Below, one piece after another: positions 8,744 through 18,040 of a stretch of DNA of 43,715 nucleotides. Both the position numbers and the translations under genes were made by a program. This stretch comes from Balneolia bacterium (lineage in GTDB: Bacteria; Bacteroidota; Rhodothermia; Balneolales; Cyclonatronaceae): assembly GCA_003566635.1 (NCBI GenBank), contig PXCK01000109.1, positions 1 through 43,715 on the forward strand. The letters run 5' to 3'. The first letter of the stretch is position 1. Each line of letters opens with the position of its first letter. The notes under the pieces are model-generated. The model was not told where the DNA came from and did not search any database. It was given only the letters and a program-made list of their open reading frames with translations.

Positions 8744-11137
8744 TTAAAATTTCCAGTCGATTCCCGCACTTATAAATCTTGGCAGACCAACACGAATACC
8801 TTGTGGTCTTCGGGATACTATGTACCGTTCATCCAACAAGTTTTTCACAGATAATGAAACAACTGCATTATCTACGACGGGCAGATTATAAGTAGCTCGG
8901 GCATCTATCACAAAGTGAGCTTCTATTGGGCCTTGGCGCCCGTTTAAGCTTCCTGTTTCTAAGTTTAGCGCATCCCCGAATTGTTTGCCAATATATGTGC
9001 CGGTAAGCGATAATCCGAAATCAAATGGTGTTTGCACAGCCACTGTTGTTGACAATAAAAGTTCCGGAGCATAAGGCACAGTATTTCCTTTAACATTAAT
9101 GGATTCTCCCTGATGGCTTACAAAGCGGTCTTCACTAAACTCTGCATTTACATAGGTGGCATTTGCACGAATATCAATCCCATAAGTGGTTTGCAACATA
9201 CGCTGTAAGTTTAAACTGAAACTGGCTTCAACACCTGAGTGCCTTGTAGCACCTCCATTAGTCAGGCTTGCTCCCGGCCTTCCGGCGCCTCCTGCTGCTT
9301 CGGATACAGGAATTATCTGATTAGAAAAATCAAGGAAAAAGCCGGTTAGTTCAAAGTTGAAACCATTCGAGATACGCGCTCTTGTACCAATCTCATAATT
9401 CCAGCTTTTTTCTGCATCAAGTTCCTCACTAATCCCTTCCGCACTAATTGCATCTTTTACCCGTGGAGGGCCGTATCCTCTGTGTATACCCCCATAAAAA
9501 GCTATCCCATCATTTAGTAAATAGTTGAAGCCTATGCCCGGTAGTAGTTCAATCGATTCATCTGTATTTTTGATATTAACATTTACGTTAGAAAGTCTCC
9601 TTATATCCCGGGTATATTCAAAATATTCCAGTCTTATGCCCGGTGTAACCGATAGCTTATCTGTAAAATTAAACGCATTTTGAACAAATTTGCTAAACGC
9701 ATGGCCTGTTCTAATTTCATCGTCTCTTAGTAAACCGGATTGCGGACTTAAAATATCACCATTAATGCGCTGTTCGAACGCTCTTTCATACAAATATCTA
9801 AAACCTGTATCTAATTCATTGTACACTTTCCCAATTTTGTAGTTTACCGATAACCTTGGCTCAATACCGGCAACTTCAAATTGTCTGTTTCGGTTACCGG
9901 TTTGGTCTCTAAAGAAAATCGCTCCTCCCGGAATATCAGGGTTTCCTACAATTCGAATGTATTCTCTGTCGGGATTGAAAACATTATCAAAGTCTTGTCT
10001 CGACCAATTCCTTGTGGTTGTGTACCCAAAAGCTGTAGTTGATAGGGTAATATTATCATTTACAAAGTAATTATGGGTTACACTACCGGAATACCTTCTA
10101 ACATTCAGTAGATCGTCGGGTGAAAGGTGTACAAAATCAAAACCACCTGCATCGTACATTGCTTGTGTTAAACCAACATAAGTAGAATTTGATGTTTCAT
10201 CGTAAAGACCAAGTTTTACGCCAATAACTGACCTGTCGGTTGCTACAAGCTTGAACTTACCGGTTAAATCGTTGACTGTATAATCCAGCAAACCTATTCC
10301 TTCACCCTGTTTTCTAAGGTAGTTTACCTTAAAACCGGTATTGCCAATGGTGTTACCATAGCCCACCTGACCAGTAAAAAATCCGGATTCACCACCACGA
10401 AACTGTAGTGTTGCTGTTGGAACAGGAGGCGGGTCTGCTGTAATGTAATTTATTACTCCACCAAAAGTTTGGGGCCCGAACAAAATTGACCCACTACCTT
10501 TAACCAACTCTACCCCTGCCATTCTATCCATAGCCGGGGTGTAGTACATTTCCGGCTCTCCGTATGGAGCCAATGCTATTGGGATTCCATCTTCGAGCAT
10601 TAGAACTGAGCGACTCTTACTCGGATCCAACCCTCTGATTCCAATATTTGCACGTAAACCGATCCCTTCCTCTTCAACAGCATGCACACCCGGAATTTGA
10701 CGAAATACCTCATGTCCGCTAATTGCTGATACCTGCATAATTTGCTGTTGTGTTACCACTGAAGCAGAACCGGGTACTCGATCTAACCTTTGTGCCCTGC
10801 TTCCAATCAGCTCAATTTGGGGCATATCAAAAGAAGGCAGCAATCTCACATTCAATTCTTTGCTTTCGCCAGCACTAATTGATACTGATATTTTTTGTGA
10901 TTGATAACCGACATACGAGAAAATCAATGTATAATCCCCCGATCGTAGGTTCGTTAAGCGATATCTTCCATCAAGATCAGTTGCTGTACCTGTAGTTGTA
11001 GATTCAATAATGATATTAGCTCCGATCAGAGGCTCTCCATTTGAGCCTGTAACGCCCCCCATTATCGTCGCCTGTTGGGCAGATATAGTTGGAATAGCTA
11101 TAAAAAGAAAAAATAAATAGTAACCGATTTTAAGCAT
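8744..11137 (-). CDS. TonB-dependent outer-membrane receptor, FecA-like
   Basis: TonB receptors import large substrates, often ferric chelates or haem, across the outer membrane using TonB-ExbBD energy. From the ATG at 11137 the protein has 797 residues. A clean signal peptide (MLKIGYYLFFLF to AQQ) is followed by a carboxypeptidase-regulatory-like beta domain (GEPLIGANI, DLDGRY, SYVGYQ). Then comes a plug domain with the pattern NIGIRGLDPSKSR and VELVKGSGSILFG, as in ferric-dicitrate FecA receptors, and a long barrel ending in aromatic F. An upstream in-frame ATG at 11209 would add 24 residues before the signal peptide and is unlikely. It is divergent from a haem-pathway oxidase, which fits iron or haem traffic, though the ligand cannot be read from sequence. 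Confidence 0.9.
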   Translation of the reverse strand: MLKIGYYLFFLFIAIPTISAQQATIMGGVTGSNGEPLIGANIIIESTTTGTATDLDGRYRLTNLRSGDYTLIFSYVGYQSQKISVSISAGESKELNVRLLPSFDMPQIELIGSRAQRLDRVPGSASVVTQQQIMQVSAISGHEVFRQIPGVHAVEEEGIGLRANIGIRGLDPSKSRSVLMLEDGIPIALAPYGEPEMYYTPAMDRMAGVELVKGSGSILFGPQTFGGVINYITADPPPVPTATLQFRGGESGFFTGQVGYGNTIGNTGFKVNYLRKQGEGIGLLDYTVNDLTGKFKLVATDRSVIGVKLGLYDETSNSTYVGLTQAMYDAGGFDFVHLSPDDLLNVRRYSGSVTHNYFVNDNITLSTTAFGYTTTRNWSRQDFDNVFNPDREYIRIVGNPDIPGGAIFFRDQTGNRNRQFEVAGIEPRLSVNYKIGKVYNELDTGFRYLYERAFEQRINGDILSPQSGLLRDDEIRTGHAFSKFVQNAFNFTDKLSVTPGIRLEYFEYTRDIRRLSNVNVNIKNTDESIELLPGIGFNYLLNDGIAFYGGIHRGYGPPRVKDAISAEGISEELDAEKSWNYEIGTRARISNGFNFELTGFFLDFSNQIIPVSEAAGGAGRPGASLTNGGATRHSGVEASFSLNLQRMLQTTYGIDIRANATYVNAEFSEDRFVSHQGESINVKGNTVPYAPELLLSTTVAVQTPFDFGLSLTGTYIGKQFGDALNLETGSLNGRQGPIEAHFVIDARATYNLPVVDNAVVSLSVKNLLDERYIVSRRPQGIRVGLPRFISAGIDWKF

Positions 11138-11181
11138 TTGAATTATTTCAACAAGGTTAATAATGACTTTTATTTTGAACG

Positions 11182-11245
11182 AATCTAAATTACAAGCCAA
11201 TACACCCAAAAGTCAACCTTATTTTTATTTAATCTAAATTAAATA
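11182..11245. promoter_or_regulatory. Palindrome and repeated AATCTAAATT between receptor and oxidase genes
   Basis: TATTTAAT-CTAA-ATTAAATA at 11226-11245 is a perfect 8-bp inverted repeat in the divergent promoter region. The 10-mer AATCTAAATT occurs inside it (11231-11240) and again at 11182-11191, closer to the receptor start. A metal-responsive repressor site would suit the neighbours, but no known consensus is matched. Confidence 0.35.
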
Positions 11246-11340
11246 CAACTCGCTTGTACAGCTTGACTTACAGTTAGTCACATTTGTATTTATTCAAATT
11301 TTTATAGCCTTTTACCGAGTATTTGGCGATTATATGCCTT

Positions 11341-12705
11341 ATGAAAAAGGTTAAAACACTTATTATTGGTGCCGGCGTAACCGGCTTATCTCTGGCTTTT
11401 TACCTAAAAAAAGCAAATACTGACTTTATACTGATTGAAAAGTCTAATTCGCCGGGGGGCGCTTTAAACACGATTCATAAAGATGGGTGGATATTGGAAT
11501 CAGGGCCCAACACCATCTTATTGACCAATACCTTTTTTACCGAAATTGTACAGGAAGTTGGTCTGGAACAGAGACTATTGAAAGCTAATCCCGCTGCAAA
11601 AAAACGGTTTATTATAAAAAATAAGCAGCCCGTTAAGTTACCTTCATCCCCTTTGGCATTTTTCAATTCAAGGCTCTTTGGGGTTAAAACTAAGCTGGGA
11701 CTATTAAAAGAGCCTTTTGTTAGTAAATCCGCTTTAGAGGATGAAGATTTGGCATCTTTTGTTATTCGTAGGTTAGGTAAAGAATTCCTGGATTATGCTA
11801 TAAATCCATTTGTAGCCGGGGTATATGCCGGAAAGCCGGAGCTACTGTCGGTTCGTTACGGATTTCCAAAATTATACCAAATAGAGCAAAAGCATGGTTC
11901 ACTTATACTTGGAGCATTGAAAGGTCCGGGTAAAGACCGCGACCCGAATGATATCCCCCGAACCAAAGCACCAATGGTTACATTCGAAGGTGGCAACAGT
12001 GAATTTGCTAATACTGTTATGTCTTTTTTGGGTGATGAACACGCTAAATTGAATTCAGGAATACAAACTGTTACTAAAGTTTCTGACGGATATGAAATTG
12101 TTTTGGAAAACGGTGACACAATCCATTGCCAAAACCTTGTTTTAACAACGCCGGTAGGAGCTTTGGGTAAAATAAAATGGAATGGTTTGGCGGGTGATGC
12201 TTTGCCCAAAGAGTTGATGGAAATCACGTATCCTCCTGTAAGCGTAGTCCACCTCGGATACAAAAGAGAACAAGTGAATCACCCGCTTGACGGTTTTGGC
12301 ACGCTTGTGCCTGAAGTGGAGCAAATGAATATTTTGGGTGTATTATTCAACAGTAGTCTTTTCCCGAATCGCACACCTGACCCCGACAAAGTACTGCTTA
12401 CAGTTTTCACTGGTGGAATGCGAAATCCCGAAATCACCGAAAAAAGTAATGCAGACTTAATTCAGGTTGCTCATCAGGATGTTTCTAAATTACTAGGAAT
12501 AAATGGTGAACCAATACTAAGTCATGTCACAAAATGGCCGGCGGCAATCCCTCAATATCAAACAGGATATGGGACTGTATATCAATCTATTGAGCGTTTT
12601 GAAGGAGCTAATAAGGGTCTACACTTACTCGGCAACTATAGAAACGGTATCTCAGTGGGTGATTGTGTAAAAAATGCAGCCTTGTTTGCGCAGCATTTTC
12701 TTTAA
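11341..12705 (+). CDS. hemG: Protoporphyrinogen/coproporphyrinogen oxidase (HemY/CgoX type)
   Basis: This FAD-dependent oxidase acts late in haem synthesis, oxidising protoporphyrinogen IX or, in the coproporphyrin-dependent route, coproporphyrinogen III. From the ATG at 11341 the protein has 454 residues, a normal length. The N-terminal Rossmann motif GAGVTG is at 10-15, followed by the FAD ribose-binding acidic end IEKS and the family segment GGALNTIHKDGWILESGPNT. The C-terminus holds the second FAD contact region (LHLLGNYRNGISVGDCVKNA). An ATG at 11323 would add six residues ahead of the Rossmann strand and is less likely. It is the fused-type enzyme, unrelated to flavodoxin-like E. coli HemG; the symbol follows the family name. 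It stops 6 bp from the convergent metallophosphoesterase gene. Confidence 0.88.
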   Translation: MKKVKTLIIGAGVTGLSLAFYLKKANTDFILIEKSNSPGGALNTIHKDGWILESGPNTILLTNTFFTEIVQEVGLEQRLLKANPAAKKRFIIKNKQPVKLPSSPLAFFNSRLFGVKTKLGLLKEPFVSKSALEDEDLASFVIRRLGKEFLDYAINPFVAGVYAGKPELLSVRYGFPKLYQIEQKHGSLILGALKGPGKDRDPNDIPRTKAPMVTFEGGNSEFANTVMSFLGDEHAKLNSGIQTVTKVSDGYEIVLENGDTIHCQNLVLTTPVGALGKIKWNGLAGDALPKELMEITYPPVSVVHLGYKREQVNHPLDGFGTLVPEVEQMNILGVLFNSSLFPNRTPDPDKVLLTVFTGGMRNPEITEKSNADLIQVAHQDVSKLLGINGEPILSHVTKWPAAIPQYQTGYGTVYQSIERFEGANKGLHLLGNYRNGISVGDCVKNAALFAQHFL

Positions 12706-12711
12706 CACTAG

Positions 12712-13977
12712 TTACGCATTTCGTACGGTTTTGCCTGCTTTATCGGGATTTGAGGTGAGTGTTAGCAAAGTAATTTCGGGACGTACAAGCCGAATGGGAG
12801 CGCCAACCAAGCCCACGCCAACATTTACATACAATTGTGATTCACCCTGTTGATAATGCCCTCTGGAGTATTTATGAAACCAATCTATGGGATAAAGCTC
12901 AATGCCGGGTAAATCAATAGCAATTTGTCCGCCATGTGTGTGACCGGCAAGGGTTAGATGAATATCTTTTTCACCGGCTAAATCAAATAAATGAGGCCTG
13001 TGACTCATGAGAATCTTGAAGCTTTCGGGGTTTAATCCCTTAAAAGCCTTATCAGGATTGGCAAAATTCATGGCTCCGGTACCTGCGTCGTCAATCCCAA
13101 TGAGATTTACCGGGGCACCGTCAATGTTTAATTCAACATTGCTGTTTTGGAGCATATTCATACGCGTATCGGCAAAAGCGCCTACAACGGCATCAATATC
13201 AGCATAATGATCATGGTTACCCGGACTACCGAAAATACCATAGGTTGGTTTTAAAGCGCTAATAGCTTCGCGTATATTCGGTATTTCTGACACATGTGTA
13301 TCTACATGGTCACCCGTAATGCAAACCAAATCAGGATTTTGTGCATTTATGATTTCAAATATTTCAATTATTTGATTCTTAGACATGAAAATACCCGAGT
13401 GGATATCACTAATATGAGCAATCTTTAACCCCTCCAGTTCTGAGGGAAGCTTAGTGTATAGCAATGTTTGGTCGGTGATTACATAATTCCTGTGCGTTGC
13501 CACAGCAAAGCCCGTGTTGATGACTAAAGGCGCTCCAAAAGCTAGGGTTCCGGCATTTTTAATAAACTTTCTTCTCGACAAATCAACTGTTTCAGATTTA
13601 GTTGAGGAAGGTTTTGGGGTTCTATGTTCTTTCTTGTCGACTTTTGCTCTAACGAAACGTACAACCACATAAGGAGCCGCTACCAAAAATTGCAGAAATA
13701 TGGTGGCAAAAAAAATACCTCCGGGCTTAATAAGTAACCACTGTATCGCTTCATAGCTATGCAGGTTTGTGAAGCTTACTACAAACCTTGAATAAAACAG
13801 GATGTTTCCTATAACCAAGAACCAAAAAGCTGCTTTCAGATAGCTTTCTGAGTCTTTTGAGTTTACAGCCCAATTAGCCATCCACAGTCTGAATGCACGG
13901 TAAACTACCCACTGCATTGTCAGAAAAACAGATGATAAGGTTATAAAAAAGAAGAGAAAGAGTAAAAGTGCGTTCAT
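12712..13977 (-). CDS. Membrane-anchored calcineurin-like metallophosphoesterase
   Basis: Three or four N-terminal membrane helices (about 2-110) precede a metallophosphoesterase domain of the YkuE/YaeI type. All metal motifs are present: D191 and H193 in HISDIH, D223 in TGDHVD, N254-H255 in GNHDH, and the C-terminal GHTHGGQ. Such proteins hydrolyse phosphodiesters or phosphomonoesters; YaeI-type members have been linked to lipid or UDP-sugar substrates, but the substrate here is unknown. A twin-arginine-like sequence SRRKFIK (134-140) followed by a hydrophobic stretch lies between the helices and the catalytic domain. It suggests the domain is outside the cytoplasm, an unusual layout. The gene is 100 bp downstream of metK, beyond a terminator. 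Confidence 0.88.
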   Translation of the reverse strand: MNALLLFLFFFITLSSVFLTMQWVVYRAFRLWMANWAVNSKDSESYLKAAFWFLVIGNILFYSRFVVSFTNLHSYEAIQWLLIKPGGIFFATIFLQFLVAAPYVVVRFVRAKVDKKEHRTPKPSSTKSETVDLSRRKFIKNAGTLAFGAPLVINTGFAVATHRNYVITDQTLLYTKLPSELEGLKIAHISDIHSGIFMSKNQIIEIFEIINAQNPDLVCITGDHVDTHVSEIPNIREAISALKPTYGIFGSPGNHDHYADIDAVVGAFADTRMNMLQNSNVELNIDGAPVNLIGIDDAGTGAMNFANPDKAFKGLNPESFKILMSHRPHLFDLAGEKDIHLTLAGHTHGGQIAIDLPGIELYPIDWFHKYSRGHYQQGESQLYVNVGVGLVGAPIRLVRPEITLLTLTSNPDKAGKTVRNA

Positions 13978-14001
13978 GGTTGTCTGCGAATTGATATTAA
14001 A

Positions 14002-14054
14002 AAGCCCAACGGATAAATAAACGTTTAAATCAACGCTTACATTCCGTTGGGCTT
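14002..14054 (-). terminator. Intrinsic terminator of metK
   Basis: AAGCCCAACGGA (14002-14013) pairs perfectly over 12 bp with TCCGTTGGGCTT (14043-14054). On the minus strand the stem is followed by a run of T, just past the metK stop. On the plus strand it is also followed by ATAATTTTTT, so it may work both ways. Confidence 0.8.
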
Positions 14055-14077
14055 ATAATTTTTTGGTAGACAGCGCC

Positions 14078-15220
14078 TTATAGTGCGTTACTTATCTTAT
14101 CAACATAATCGAGTTTTTCCCAAGTAAACTCATCACGACCAAAATGACCATAAGCAGCAGTGTTTCTAAATACAGGCTTGGTAAGGTCGAATCTTTTAAT
14201 TATTCCACCCGGAGTACAGTCAAATACTTTTTTGACGGCATCAGCCAACTTTAAATCATCAACTTTACCGGTATTGTATGTATTTACTGATACGGAAACA
14301 GGTTCGGTAACACCAATAGCGTAGGCTAACTGCACAAGGCATTTGTCAGCAAGCTGAGCTGCTACGATATTTTTGGCAATATGACGGGCTGCATATGCAG
14401 CACTACGATCAACCTTAGTTGCATCTTTACCCGAGAATGCGCCACCGCCGTGGGCGCCGTGACCACCGTAAGTATCAACAATAATTTTTCTGCCTGTCAA
14501 ACCTGTATCACCGTGTGGACCACCAATTACAAAGCGTCCGGTTGGATTAATGTGGTAAATCGTGTTGGCATCTAAAAGATTGGCTGGAATCACCCTCGGG
14601 ATAAGGTGTTCCTTTACATCTACGTGAATTTGCTCAAGTGTTGCCTCTTCATCGTGCTGCGTACTCAAAACGATTGTATCAACACGAAATGGTTTGCCAT
14701 TTTCATCAAGTTCAACAGTAACCTGACTCTTACTGTCCGGTGCAAGATATGGCATAATGGTAGAGTTCTTACGAATATTTGCCAATTCCCGTACCAAGTC
14801 ATGAGACAACTGAATACTTAAAGGCATGAAGTTATCTGTCTCTGTACAAGCGTATCCAAACATCATTCCCTGATCGCCCGCGCCAATTGAATCGGACTTA
14901 TCTACACCTTGATTTATATCCGGGCTTTGTTGATGGATGGAAACCATAACACCGCAAGACTCAGAATCAAACCGGTATGTATCTTTCGTGTAACCGATTT
15001 CCTTAATGGTTTTTCTAACCGTTTCCTGAATGTCAACATAAGCTGAAGTTTTTACTTCACCCGAGATTACAGCCAGACCGGTAGTAACAAGTGTCTCAAC
15101 TGCAACACGCGAATTGGGATCTTGCTTAAGCATTTCATCCAAAATGGAATCTGAAATTTGGTCGGCGATTTTATCGGGGTGCCCCTCGGAAACGGATTCT
15201 GATGTAAATAGTCTTTTCAT
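14078..15220 (-). CDS. metK: S-adenosylmethionine synthase
   Basis: MetK condenses methionine and ATP to S-adenosylmethionine, the main methyl donor, in the cytoplasm as a tetramer. The 380-residue length is standard. Signature segments are intact: the ATP-binding start [15 protein letters not shown] (8-22), the methionine loop region [12 protein letters not shown], and the glycine-rich GGGAFSGKD with the following [16 protein letters not shown]. The first ATG is used. The upstream leader is about 100 bp, AT-rich, and has no visible SAM riboswitch. The gene has its own terminator, so it appears to be a single-gene unit. Confidence 0.97.
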   Translation of the reverse strand: MKRLFTSESVSEGHPDKIADQISDSILDEMLKQDPNSRVAVETLVTTGLAVISGEVKTSAYVDIQETVRKTIKEIGYTKDTYRFDSESCGVMVSIHQQSPDINQGVDKSDSIGAGDQGMMFGYACTETDNFMPLSIQLSHDLVRELANIRKNSTIMPYLAPDSKSQVTVELDENGKPFRVDTIVLSTQHDEEATLEQIHVDVKEHLIPRVIPANLLDANTIYHINPTGRFVIGGPHGDTGLTGRKIIVDTYGGHGAHGGGAFSGKDATKVDRSAAYAARHIAKNIVAAQLADKCLVQLAYAIGVTEPVSVSVNTYNTGKVDDLKLADAVKKVFDCTPGGIIKRFDLTKPVFRNTAAYGHFGRDEFTWEKLDYVDKISNAL

Positions 15221-15391
15221 GTATACTTATAAATGGAAGGGAGTAAAAATTTTCAAAGACTCGAAATATACTATTTTTACAATTAAATTTCTTTACCAAA
15301 ACGATATCAACCAATTGCTCTAATTAATTCGTTTTTTCTAAAAATTTGTAGCTATTTTGCACGACAAATTACGACTGAAGATCTCGCTTCT

Positions 15392-15676
15392 ATGCTAAAT
15401 ACAATTCTAATTTTTCTTGGTCTTTTTACAACAATAGTTGTTGGGTTAATGATAGTTGGTTTGGTCGTTAGACTATTCAGCCCTTCGAAAATTAAGCGAA
15501 CCAACAAATGTTCCAGTGAACATACTTTCTGTTATTTGACAAGAGCAAAGAAAAACAAGGCAGAACAAGTTTTAAACTTTTTTCTTGCAATTAGGATATA
15601 TCAATGTATGTACTGCAAAAAGAAATACGTGAGAGTTGCTCCTTTATTTAAAAAGAAAAAAAGCCGTACGTCTTAA
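15392..15676 (+). CDS. Small single-helix membrane protein with cysteine pairs
   Basis: I do not recognise this 94-residue frame. It has one strong N-terminal membrane helix (about 5-27), a basic linker, then cysteines spaced CxnC ... CxxC (KCSSEHTFC and QCMYC) with a lysine-rich tail, like a small zinc-ribbon module on the cytoplasmic side. Codon use is plausible and nothing opposes it on the other strand. Its stop codon TAA (15674-15676) lies inside the terminal TTAA of a mobile element, so the native C-terminus may have been cut or altered by the insertion. Confidence 0.55.
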   Translation: MLNTILIFLGLFTTIVVGLMIVGLVVRLFSPSKIKRTNKCSSEHTFCYLTRAKKNKAEQVLNFFLAIRIYQCMYCKKKYVRVAPLFKKKKSRTS

Positions 15677-15906
15677 CCCGAATTATTCACGAAAGCATGA
15701 AATTTAAATCTTATACTATTAAAAATATTGTATTTAGAAAAATACCACACTCACTCAAATTTGGGTGTCGTTAGCATGCTACAAAATTTCCATGCTAGCT
15801 GCGTTGAAGTTGAAAAATTCATGCTCAGGGTACTAAAGTACCTTCCGCTGATTTTCCACCTTCGCCTTGCTACCAAGAAAATTTTTTGGTGAATAATCCG
15901 GGTTAA
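15673..15906 (+). mobile_element. MITE-like element, copy 1
   Basis: This 234-bp copy runs from TTAACCCGAATTATTCAC to GTGAATAATCCGGGTTAA: 18-bp terminal inverted repeats differing at one base. It sits between two convergent genes, 8 bp from the ruvB stop. Internal features shared with the other copies are an AT-rich left part, a near palindrome around CACTCAAATTTGGGTG and a long right-hand hairpin. This copy has lost one base in the hairpin loop region compared with the others. There is no room for a transposase. Confidence 0.88.
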
Positions 15907-15913
15907 TTCAATA

Positions 15914-16927
15914 CTAACCAAATAACCCGCCTTCCGAACCCGGTAATTTCACTCCTAAATACTCAAAAGCCTTAGCCGTAGCCACCCTGCCTTTTGGCGT
16001 TCGCTGAATGAATCCTTCCTGAATTAAAAAGGGTTCGTAAACTTCTTCGAGAGTACCCTTCTCTTCGTTTACTGCAACTGCAAGTGTTCCGAGACCTACC
16101 GGTTTACCTTTGTATTGAGCAGTAAGTACATTCAGGATTCGAATATCCATTTCATCCAGTCCGTTTCTATCAACTTCAAGGGCATTAAGAGCTTTATCTG
16201 CTACCAAGTTTGTAATTTCGACTTCACCATCAACTTCAGCAAAATCCCGGGTACGACGTACTAAGCGATTAACAATTCTTGGGGTACCTCTACTTCTGCG
16301 TGCAATCTCATAGGAACCCTTATCAGATATACCAATATCCAAAATACCGGCTGTTCTTTGTGCTATAAGTTGAAGTAATTCTACTTCATAATAGTCCAAC
16401 CGTAAATCAATGCCGAACCTTGCCCTTAAAGGTGCCGTTAATAGGCCTTTTCTAGTTGTGGCACCGATAAGCGTAAAACGTTTAAGATCAATTTGCACAC
16501 TGCGGGCATTAGGACCGGAATCAATTAAAATATCAATTTTGTAATCTTCCATAGCCGAGTAGAGATATTCTTCGACAACGGGATTTAAGCGATGAATCTC
16601 ATCAATAAATAACACATCTCCTTCGCTTAAGTTGGTGAGCAATCCCGCAAGGTCACCGGGCTTTTCCAATACCGGTCCGGTTGTTGGCCTGAAGCTGACT
16701 CCCATTTCATTTGCAATGATAGAAGCAAGCGTTGTTTTACCTAAGCCCGGCGGACCCGACAGTAAAACGTGGTCGAGGGATTCGCCACGCATCTTAGCCG
16801 CCTTTATAAAAACAGAGAGGTTATCCAGAATTTTTTGTTGACCGATAAATTCTTGCAGTCGAAGTGGCCTCAGACTTTTCTCAAAGGCATTTTCTTTTAA
16901 ATCGGCATTTAGCAAGGGGTTTGACAC
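15914..16927 (-). CDS. ruvB: Holliday junction branch-migration ATPase RuvB
   Basis: RuvB is the hexameric AAA+ motor that, with RuvA, drives branch migration of Holliday junctions before RuvC cleavage. The 337-residue length is normal. Walker A is GPPGLGKT at 58-65, Walker [10 protein letters not shown] with D109-E110, and sensor/arginine-finger segments [21 protein letters not shown] follow. A C-terminal winged helix ends the protein ([18 protein letters not shown]). Neither ruvA nor ruvC is adjacent, as is common outside Proteobacteria. It is downstream of the sigma/anti-sigma-like pair with a 77-bp gap. Confidence 0.97.
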   Translation of the reverse strand: MSNPLLNADLKENAFEKSLRPLRLQEFIGQQKILDNLSVFIKAAKMRGESLDHVLLSGPPGLGKTTLASIIANEMGVSFRPTTGPVLEKPGDLAGLLTNLSEGDVLFIDEIHRLNPVVEEYLYSAMEDYKIDILIDSGPNARSVQIDLKRFTLIGATTRKGLLTAPLRARFGIDLRLDYYEVELLQLIAQRTAGILDIGISDKGSYEIARRSRGTPRIVNRLVRRTRDFAEVDGEVEITNLVADKALNALEVDRNGLDEMDIRILNVLTAQYKGKPVGLGTLAVAVNEEKGTLEEVYEPFLIQEGFIQRTPKGRVATAKAFEYLGVKLPGSEGGLFG

Positions 16928-17004
16928 TATTATTGGGAGGTTTTGTTTTCTTTCTTAAAGTTAGATAAGATAACGCATCAACCCAAACCGTTTAAGAAAA
17001 AACT

Positions 17005-17868
17005 TTAGGGGTCAATTTCATAAGGAGAAATATCTTCAAACCCGGCACCATAAATATAGGAATCCAATATCCTTAACTGGCGAAAAGCTTCACGCTTAAA
17101 TGGTCCTTCAAAGCCATATGCCATGTGGAATGAATCCCGTGCATCTTCAATTTCTCCCAAAATCAATAAAGCATTGGCTCTGTACCACCAAGCTTTCTGA
17201 ATACGCAAGTCATCGTCAGATTTTTCTGCCAATTCAAGAAGTAATTCAGCAGACTCCTCATACATTCGAAGATTATAATAAAGAATACCTGCATTCATAT
17301 AAGCAATTTCAGTTCTGGGGTCGTCGGGATTTTCTCTAATAATCTCGAGATAGGACTCAAGGGCTAATTCTTTATCATTTTGAAAGGCTAGCATAAGTGC
17401 CATATCAAGGGAACCGGTAAGTTCATCGTCAGCAATAATTTCATCACTACGAAGAGCAGCAAGGGATTCCATTTCAAAAATATCTATCGCTTGTATGTAA
17501 GTAAGGCTATCTTGAAAAACGAGAATATTAGGGTCTTGCGGACTTATAACTCTAAGTTGGTTTATACCTATAACTAACGTTAGAACTGCTGCTGCTGCTA
17601 AAGCCCATTTAGTATAACTGCCAATGTAGCTAACCTTTGCTTCATTAGCCTGCTCTTTTGAGCCCTCTAAATCTACTTTTGAATACTGTACTTCTGACAG
17701 TTTGTTTTTTAAGGTTGCCGTAAAAACCAATTGATCATAAAAAGACGGGTTATCGAATAACCAAGCCCAAAAAGCTTCTTTTTCTTCTTTGGAAATATTT
17801 TTAGAAAGAAAATGATCAATTTTCTTTTGGGCTTCTATTTCTTTGTTTGATTTATTTGATGCTGCCAT
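17005..17868 (-). CDS. Single-pass membrane TPR protein, probable anti-sigma factor
   Basis: This 287-residue protein has an N-terminal cytoplasmic part (about 1-85), one membrane helix (about 86-103) and an exported C-terminal part with three or more TPR-like helix pairs (about 150-265). The layout, and its position 172 bp downstream of an ECF sigma gene on the same strand, match anti-sigma regulators. The N-terminal segment has a short FLSKNISKEEKEAFWAWL helix, similar to the FecR/anti-sigma N-terminus, but no zinc HxxxCxxC motif. The TPR domain outside the cytoplasm would then be the sensor. This role is inferred from context. Confidence 0.7.
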   Translation of the reverse strand: MAASNKSNKEIEAQKKIDHFLSKNISKEEKEAFWAWLFDNPSFYDQLVFTATLKNKLSEVQYSKVDLEGSKEQANEAKVSYIGSYTKWALAAAAVLTLVIGINQLRVISPQDPNILVFQDSLTYIQAIDIFEMESLAALRSDEIIADDELTGSLDMALMLAFQNDKELALESYLEIIRENPDDPRTEIAYMNAGILYYNLRMYEESAELLLELAEKSDDDLRIQKAWWYRANALLILGEIEDARDSFHMAYGFEGPFKREAFRQLRILDSYIYGAGFEDISPYEIDP

Positions 17869-18040
17869 ATTTTTTAGCTAGGGTGATTTACGAATCTCAA
17901 TAAATGGCAGATTTGACTCTTTAACTTTACGGATTTTACTAACACTTTATATAACTTTATGATAAAAATTGCCATTTTTGATCAGTAATCAAGTACTTGT
18001 AACCTATTAATCACTTCAAACTCATTTCCTTACAAAAAAA

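Noticed and set aside
15221-15391. Possible SAM riboswitch in front of metK
   Set aside because: The leader is short and AT-rich, with no conserved SAM-riboswitch stems or GNRA/kink-turn elements that I can see.
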